The notes under the pieces were generated by a model, which was given only the letters and a program-made list of their open reading frames with translations, had not been told where the DNA came from and did no database searches. Positions 5,302 through 7,015 of a stretch of 7,015 nt of DNA are shown one piece after another; the first letter of the stretch is position 1, and each line of letters begins with the position of its first letter. The DNA comes from Bacillota bacterium (lineage in GTDB: Bacteria; Bacillota; Bacilli; Bacillales; Cytobacillaceae), in the NCBI GenBank assembly GCA_030705745.1, contig JAUZPT010000154.1, positions 1 to 7,015 on the forward strand, read 5' to 3'. The position numbers were made by a program, and so were the translations under genes.

Positions 5302-5341
5302 ACGACTATTTGTCAGCAAATATGATTCGTATTTGCTTTTT
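5302..5341 (+). promoter_or_regulatory. Possible attenuator in the parE leader (alternative hairpins)
   Basis: AGCAAATA (5315-5322) pairs with TATTTGCT (5330-5337) and is followed by a T run (5337-5341), resembling a weak terminator 24 bases before the GTG. The same CAAATA can instead pair with TATTTG at 5307-5312 around a TCAG loop, with ACGA/TCGT extending the outer stem. The two folds exclude each other. The stems are AT-rich and no ligand domain is recognised, so a regulatory role is a hypothesis. Confidence 0.3.
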
Positions 5342-5365
5342 GTATGGACTGAAAGGGGTATTTTA

Positions 5366-7015
5366 GTGGCAAGAACTCAACAACCATTTGATTACAATGA
5401 TGATGCCATTCAAGTTTTGGAAGGATTGGAAGCTGTCCGCAAACGGCCGGGCATGTATATCGGAAGCACGGATGCGCGAGGTCTTCACCATCTCGTATAC
5501 GAAATAGTCGATAATTCGGTCGATGAAGCGTTAGGCGGGTTTGGCAATCAAATCATTGTCAAAATACATAAAGACAATTCGATTAGTGTGGTCGATAGAG
5601 GGCGTGGAATGCCAACCGGCATGCATAAGCTTGGCAAACCAACACCTGAAGTCATTCTAACTGTCCTCCATGCTGGAGGGAAATTTGGACAGGGCGGATA
5701 TAAAACAAGCGGAGGGCTTCATGGTGTTGGTGCCTCTGTTGTTAATGCATTGTCCGAATGGCTCGTGGTGACGATTAAAAGAGATGGCTTTGTTTATGAA
5801 CAACGCTTTGAGAATGGCGGAAAGCCTGTTTCCACTCTTGAAAAAATCGGTAAAACGAATCAAACCGGTACAACAATACATTTTAAGCCAGACCCAACTA
5901 TTTTTTCGACAACAGCTTATAACTACGAAACGCTGTGTGAAAGGTTAAGAGAGTCTGCCTTTCTTTTAAAGGGATTTAAAATTGAAATTATCGATGAACG
6001 ACATGATGTCAATGATGTATTCCATTTTGAAAGCGGCATTAAAGCGTTTGTCGAATATTTAAATGAAGAGAAAGACACCCTTCATCCAGTAGTCAGCATT
6101 GAAGGAGTTCAAAATAGTATAGAAGTTGACTTTGCATTTCAATTCAACGATGGCTATTCAGAAAATGTTCTTTCCTTTGTAAACAATGTACGTACAAAAG
6201 ACGGGGGTACACATGAAGCTGGATCAAAAACAGCGATGACGCGTGTGTTCAATGATTATGCCCGCAAGGTCGGACTGTTGAAAGAAAAAGATAAAAACCT
6301 TGATGGTGCAGACATTCGTGAAGGGCTGTCTGCCATCATCAGTGTAAGAATTCCGGAAGAGCTGCTCCAATTTGAAGGACAGACGAAAGGTAAACTTGGA
6401 ACGAGTGAAGCGAGATCTGCAGTTGATGCTGTCGTTTCCGAACATTTATCGTATTTTCTGGAGGAAAATCCCGATATCAGCTCTCTGCTCATCCGAAAAA
6501 GCATTAAAGCCTACCAGGCACGGGAAGCTGCCAGAAAAGCTCGTGAAGACGCGAGAAGCGGAAAAAAGCGAAAGCGTTCAGACGCGATTCTTTCCGGGAA
6601 ATTAACTCCGGCACAATCTCGTAATCCATTGAAAAACGAACTTTATCTCGTCGAAGGAGATTCTGCAGGAGGCTCTGCAAAACAAGGGCGCGATCGCCGT
6701 TTCCAAGCAGTACTTCCTTTAAGGGGTAAAGTTATCAATACGGAAAAAGCAAAACTTGCCGATATCTTTAAAAACGAAGAAATCAACACGATTATTCATG
6801 CGATAGGCGCGGGTGTCGGTGCTGATTTTAATCTTGAAGATGTAAATTATGAAAAGGTCATTATCATGACCGATGCTGATACGGATGGTGCCCATATCCA
6901 GGTATTGCTGCTTACGTTTTTTTACCGGTATATGAAGCAGCTAATCGAAGCAGGAAAAGTGTTTATCGCCTTGCCCCCTCTATACAAGGTAAGCAAAGGA
7001 TCAGGGAAGAAAGAA
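5366..7015 (+). CDS. parE: DNA topoisomerase IV subunit B ParE (partial, C-terminus beyond the window)
   Basis: ParE is the ATPase subunit of topoisomerase IV; with ParC it unlinks daughter chromosomes. The first 550 codons are present and open to the window edge; the B. subtilis protein has about 655 residues. The GHKL ATPase domain shows EIVDNSVDEA (46-55), DRGRGMP (77-83) and GGLHGVGASVVNAL (116-129), followed by the transducer domain with QTK (339-341). The Toprim domain shows EGDSAGGSAK (430-439) and DADTDGAH (503-510), the metal-binding residues. The sequence is close to remembered B. subtilis ParE, including the MAR start, and this separates it from GyrB. The GTG at 5366 is chosen for that similarity and for the AAAGGGG site 7 bases before it. 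parC probably follows outside the window. The leader carries a LexA-type box. Confidence 0.97.
   Translation, partial: MARTQQPFDYNDDAIQVLEGLEAVRKRPGMYIGSTDARGLHHLVYEIVDNSVDEALGGFGNQIIVKIHKDNSISVVDRGRGMPTGMHKLGKPTPEVILTVLHAGGKFGQGGYKTSGGLHGVGASVVNALSEWLVVTIKRDGFVYEQRFENGGKPVSTLEKIGKTNQTGTTIHFKPDPTIFSTTAYNYETLCERLRESAFLLKGFKIEIIDERHDVNDVFHFESGIKAFVEYLNEEKDTLHPVVSIEGVQNSIEVDFAFQFNDGYSENVLSFVNNVRTKDGGTHEAGSKTAMTRVFNDYARKVGLLKEKDKNLDGADIREGLSAIISVRIPEELLQFEGQTKGKLGTSEARSAVDAVVSEHLSYFLEENPDISSLLIRKSIKAYQAREAARKAREDARSGKKRKRSDAILSGKLTPAQSRNPLKNELYLVEGDSAGGSAKQGRDRRFQAVLPLRGKVINTEKAKLADIFKNEEINTIIHAIGAGVGADFNLEDVNYEKVIIMTDADTDGAHIQVLLLTFFYRYMKQLIEAGKVFIALPPLYKVSKGSGKKE

Noticed and set aside
5657..6605. 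Open frames on the minus strand and in a second + frame inside parE
   Set aside because: They lie wholly within the well-supported parE coding region, lack ribosome sites and resemble no family; they are shadows of parE.

Overview
This window looks like a chromosomal segment of a low-GC Gram-positive bacterium of the Bacillus group. The evidence is the AT-rich intergenic DNA, strong AAGGAG-type ribosome sites, TTG and GTG starts, short hairpin terminators, and a gene order (end of a YneQ-like gene, yneR, plsY, yneT, parE) that matches, from memory, the yneQ-yneR-yneS(plsY)-yneT-parE order of Bacillus subtilis, including the gene directions. TGA is used as a normal stop (for example at the CapA-family gene), so the standard bacterial code applies.

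Layout, left to right. (1) The last codons of a YneQ-like gene (+) meet yneR (-, HesB/YneR family) at a shared two-way terminator. (2) A block I do not recall from the B. subtilis order follows: a membrane-anchored CapA-family protein (-), a divergent 96-residue HesB/IscA-like gene (+), and a 61-residue orphan gene (-). The last two converge on one terminator. (3) plsY (-, glycerol-3-phosphate acyltransferase) ends in its own strong terminator and is divergent from a two-domain ChrA-type chromate transporter (+), which also seems to be an insertion, between plsY and yneT. (4) yneT (+, CoA-binding domain protein) follows with its own promoter and terminator. (5) parE (+, topoisomerase IV subunit B) starts at a GTG after a regulated-looking leader and runs off the right edge.

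The main discovery is the HesB/IscA-like gene at 1826-2116. It is interrupted by an in-frame TGA at 1934-1936, exactly where the family has its conserved cysteine (GxGCGG becomes GIG-U-GGPKL). The frame stays open for 59 more family-like residues. Beginning 17 bases after the TGA is a hairpin with a bulged U and a GGA apical loop, the form of a bacterial SECIS element. I read the gene as a HesB-like selenoprotein that automatic annotation would either cut at 36 residues or call a pseudogene. The selA/selB/selC/selD machinery is not in this window and must be elsewhere in the genome if this is right.

The second point of interest is the parE leader: two candidate promoters, a LexA/DinR-type operator (12 of 14 consensus positions), and a pair of mutually exclusive hairpins, the second followed by a T run, just before the ribosome site. 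This suggests SOS-linked control and possibly attenuation of topoisomerase IV. Most genes here appear to be single transcription units with individual promoters and terminators rather than one operon.
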